From Flavobacterium aquidurense (GTDB lineage: Bacteria; Bacteroidota; Bacteroidia; Flavobacteriales; Flavobacteriaceae), in the NCBI GenBank assembly GCA_900107365.1, contig FNPS01000008.1:124001-188000 (forward strand): a stretch of DNA of 64,000 nucleotides, in the 5' to 3' direction. Below, piece after piece: positions 63,218 to 64,000 of the stretch (its first letter is position 1; every line of letters begins with the position of its first letter). The notes below the pieces were generated by a model. The model saw nothing but the letters and a program-made list of their open reading frames with translations. It was not told the DNA's origin and searched no databases. The translations under genes and the position numbers were made by a program.

Positions 63218-64000
63218 ATGAAAGCAGCAGTAGTTTATAAAAGAGGCGAATCGCCAAAATATGCAGAATTTGCAGAACCAATTCCACAGAATGAAAATCA
63301 AATTTTACTTTTGGTCAAAGCCGTAGCCATTACCAATTTAGATAAAGGAAAAGCAAACGGTAAACATTATTCTTCGGAGAATCTCAGTGAAAACGGATTT
63401 GTTGTAAGCAGTGATGCCGTTGGTTTATTGGAAAACGGAACAAGAGTTTACGCTCGCGGAATAACCGGTACAATGGCAGAGAAAACAATTATTGATAAAA
63501 ATATTTTGGTGCCATTACCAGAAGGAATTAGCAATACGATAGCGGCCGCAATGCCAAATGCAGTTGCAGGCTCTGCGATGGCACTTAAATTTAGAGCACG
63601 AATAAATCCGGGAGAAACTGTTTTGATAAACGGAGGAGCTGGTTTTACAGGACAAATGGCTATTCAGATTGCAAAGCATTACGGGGCAAAAAGAATAATT
63701 GTTACCGCAAGAAATGAAAAAACATTTCAAAAGCTTTTAGAATTAGGTGCTGACGAGATTATCTCACTAAAACAAGACGATGAAGTAATTAAAAAACAAC
63801 TGAAGGGAATTCATCAGACTACATCAATTGATATTATTTTGGATTATTTGTGGGGACACACAGCAGAATTAATTCTTTCAGCCTTAAAAGGAAATGGCTC
63901 CTTTTCTCATAAAGTTCGTTATGTAAATATTGGGGGAATGACTGGTGATTCGATTCAATTGTCAGCTGGAATTTTGAGAAGCGTTGATCTTCAATTATCA
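63218..64000 (+). CDS. Zinc-type alcohol dehydrogenase / quinone oxidoreductase, 5' part
   Basis: The first 261 codons are present, and the gene runs past the end of the window. The N-terminal GroES-like domain (MKAAVVYKRGESPKYAEFAE, ILLLVKAVAITNLDKGKANG) is followed by a Rossmann domain with the nucleotide motif VLINGGAGFTGQMAIQIAKH and LELGADEIISL. It lacks the cysteine cluster of structural zinc, so it belongs to the quinone-oxidoreductase type, using NADPH. It has its own promoter box behind a palindrome and follows a Crp/Fnr regulator that probably controls it. Confidence 0.88.
   Translation, partial: MKAAVVYKRGESPKYAEFAEPIPQNENQILLLVKAVAITNLDKGKANGKHYSSENLSENGFVVSSDAVGLLENGTRVYARGITGTMAEKTIIDKNILVPLPEGISNTIAAAMPNAVAGSAMALKFRARINPGETVLINGGAGFTGQMAIQIAKHYGAKRIIVTARNEKTFQKLLELGADEIISLKQDDEVIKKQLKGIHQTTSIDIILDYLWGHTAELILSALKGNGSFSHKVRYVNIGGMTGDSIQLSAGILRSVDLQLS

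Overview
The window comes from a member of the Bacteroidota, most likely a Flavobacterium or close relative. The support is low G+C content, A-rich start regions without Shine-Dalgarno sequences, several promoters with the TAnnTTTG -7 box typical of the phylum, a SusC/SusD pair under a FecI/FecR-type switch, and the remnant of a type IX secretion sorting domain. No rRNA, tRNA, CRISPR array, phage or insertion sequence was recognised.

Layout. 1-1000: terminator of an upstream gene and a decayed leucine-rich-repeat secreted protein. 1254-10768: ECF sigma factor, FecR anti-sigma factor, SusC with a signalling (STN) domain, SusD, an HExxH lipoprotein and a DUF4302 lipoprotein. This is a self-contained, substrate-sensing outer-membrane import locus. 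10800-24474: mixed housekeeping and accessory genes: two tiny overlapping frames, fabG, a VWA-like membrane protein, a DUF1444-like protein, LysR with a YeiH transporter, a zinc phospholipase-like protein, an LtaS-like sulfatase and a two-component system. 24575-32463: the complete histidine operon hisGDCBHAF(IE), preceded by a leader peptide with five His codons and a terminator/antiterminator switch. 32537-37205: a frameshifted CBM9-like gene, an M1 aminopeptidase, a double-glycine leader peptide with six cysteines, and a helical-repeat protein. 37318-45665: leuA-leuB, then an Ile/Val-rich leader peptide with its own attenuator, then ilvD-ilvB-ilvN-ilvC. 45666-64000: a possible structured RNA, acs, a nucleotidyltransferase/exonuclease-like pair whose exonuclease partner has lost catalytic residues, an MFS exporter, an NDH-2-like dehydrogenase, two helicases, an MscS channel, small proteins, a Crp/Fnr regulator and the start of a quinone oxidoreductase.

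How the genes work together. The his and ilv blocks are both controlled by ribosome-mediated attenuation, with leader codons matching the end products. leuAB has its own promoter and could also read through into the ilv leader. leuC, leuD, ilvA and ilvE are not in the window.

The strongest unexplained signal lies between genes. Nearly every spacer inside the his and ilv operons, and several others, is built from short tandem motifs arranged as inverted repeats. The motifs differ from spacer to spacer (GTTTCAGGTTTCA, CAAGAAGCAAG, AATTAGATAATTTT, ATCAAAAATCAAT, AAAGTTCGCAAAG), and some arms are nested around a terminator. The second is a set of three hairpins between fecR and susC that all display the same CTGTAA loop.
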